Below are positions 63,280 to 64,000 of a DNA stretch of 64,000 nucleotides, piece by piece (position 1 is the first letter of the stretch; the number at the start of each line of letters is the position of its first letter). The notes beneath the pieces were generated by a model, which was given only the letters and a program-made list of their open reading frames with translations, made no database searches and was not told the origin of the DNA. Position numbers and translations under genes: made by a program. The stretch comes from CBDCFL01 sp965216135 (lineage in GTDB: Bacteria > Pseudomonadota > Alphaproteobacteria > Rhodobacterales > Rhodobacteraceae), in the NCBI GenBank assembly GCA_965216135.1, contig CBDCFL010000023.1, forward strand, positions 496,001 to 560,000, written 5' to 3'.

Positions 63280-64000
63280 TCACAACTCAAACGTCGCGAA
63301 AACCGGCGCATGGTCGGACGGCTGGTCCCAACCGCGCACCGCGCGCAGGATGCGGCTGGAATGGGCGGCAACGGCAATATCGGGCGTCGCCCAGATGTGA
63401 TCCAGCCTGCGGCCCTTGTCGGCGGCGTTCCAGTCAGGCGAGCGGTAGGACCACCAGGAATAAAGCTGTCCTTTGGGAATATCGGCTCTGGTGACATCGA
63501 CCCAGCGCCCGGCGCGCATGGTTTTGCCCAATTCAGCCACCTCAACGGGCGTGTGGCTGACCACTTTCAACAGCGCCTTGTGGTTCCAGACGTCATCTTC
63601 GCGCGGCGCGATGTTCAGATCCCCGACCAGGATCGACGCTCGTGGTTTTTCGCGTTTCGCCCATTTGCGCATATCGGCGAGGTAGTCGAGTTTCTGGCCG
63701 AATTTGATGTTCTTGGTCCGGTCCGGGATGTCGCCACCGGCGGGGACGTAAAAGTTGTGGATCGTGACGCCGTTTTCCAGCCGCGCGGCAATATGGCGGG
63801 CGTGGTCGAGGCCCGCGAATTGAAACGAGCCGACCTCAACCAGTTGCAAGCGCGACAGGATCGCTACGCCGTTATAGCCTTTTTGCCCGCGCGCCACGAC
63901 ATGGCCGTAGCCAAGCGCGGCAAAGACATCGAACGGCATCAGACCAACCGGGCTTTTGCACTCCTGCAGACACAGGATGGCAGGGGCTTCCTCGGTCAGC
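63280..64000 (-). CDS. xth: Exodeoxyribonuclease III (partial, 5' end outside window)
   Basis: About 240 C-terminal residues are visible: ILCLQECKS with the metal Glu, NFYVPAGGDIPD, LVGDLNIAPREDD (Asp/Asn), YSWWSYRS, RRLDHIWA and the final SDHAPVFATF (catalytic Asp-His). It is an AP endonuclease/3'-exonuclease of base excision repair. It runs off the right edge. Confidence 0.93.
   Translation of the reverse strand, partial: LTEEAPAILCLQECKSPVGLMPFDVFAALGYGHVVARGQKGYNGVAILSRLQLVEVGSFQFAGLDHARHIAARLENGVTIHNFYVPAGGDIPDRTKNIKFGQKLDYLADMRKWAKREKPRASILVGDLNIAPREDDVWNHKALLKVVSHTPVEVAELGKTMRAGRWVDVTRADIPKGQLYSWWSYRSPDWNAADKGRRLDHIWATPDIAVAAHSSRILRAVRGWDQPSDHAPVFATFEL

Overview
The window looks like chromosomal DNA of a Rhodobacterales (Roseobacter/Rhodobacter-type) alphaproteobacterium. 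This rests on high GC, protein similarity of the housekeeping genes (SMC, MutL with the endonuclease motif, PurH, RsmB, LspA, YbbN, SdhAF4), the aerobic-type cobalamin genes (cobN, cobW, cbtAB, cobO, cobC, cobD), a GTTC-N7-GTTC LexA box, and short extragenic motifs of the GAGTATTTTTGGAACAATGAA kind. No tRNA, rRNA or CRISPR array was seen.

Layout. 1-7.5 kb is a urate/allantoin degradation locus: puuD (partial), a divergent LysR regulator, uraH, a puuE-uraD fusion, allA and allE (ylbA). Together they would take urate through 5-hydroxyisourate, OHCU, allantoin, allantoate and ureidoglycine/ureidoglycolate to glyoxylate; no allantoate amidohydrolase other than the possible PuuE route is visible here. 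7.5-15.5 kb holds a LexA-box-controlled small protein with an internal repeat, malonyl-CoA synthetase (matB), a broken cytochrome P450 and smc. 15.6-21 kb is an AT-richer island of insertion sequences (IS256, IS630, two kinds of IS5) lying among fragments of at least three foreign genes, one encoding a TIR domain. 21.4-22.5 kb is a frameshifted MFS transporter. 22.7-29 kb is a cobalamin/cobalt operon under a cobalamin riboswitch (cbtB, cbtA, cobW, a GNAT gene, cobN). 29.3-42 kb mixes IS1595, two IS630 copies, cobO, the DUF1636-cobC-cobD operon, a uronate dehydrogenase, a lytic transglycosylase and four broken or altered genes. 42-64 kb is mostly intact: an SDR and TRAP transporter, rmuC-mutL, an M16 protease pair, lspA, purH, a heparinase-like gene, rsmB, a strongly structured 0.4-kb non-coding stretch, Trm112/LON/YbbN, a three-gene operon around a FAD oxidase, and exonuclease III (partial).

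The dominant theme is recent genome erosion. There are nine IS copies, and at least six host genes are broken by single-base frameshifts, one stop mutation, a 26-bp tandem duplication or IS insertion. In several cases the original reading frame can be reconstructed exactly. The most unusual signals are the dismantled low-GC TIR gene set, the hairpin-packed non-coding segment near 58 kb, the dispersed extragenic motif (one copy of which sits in frame inside cobN), and the SOS-box gene at 7.7 kb.
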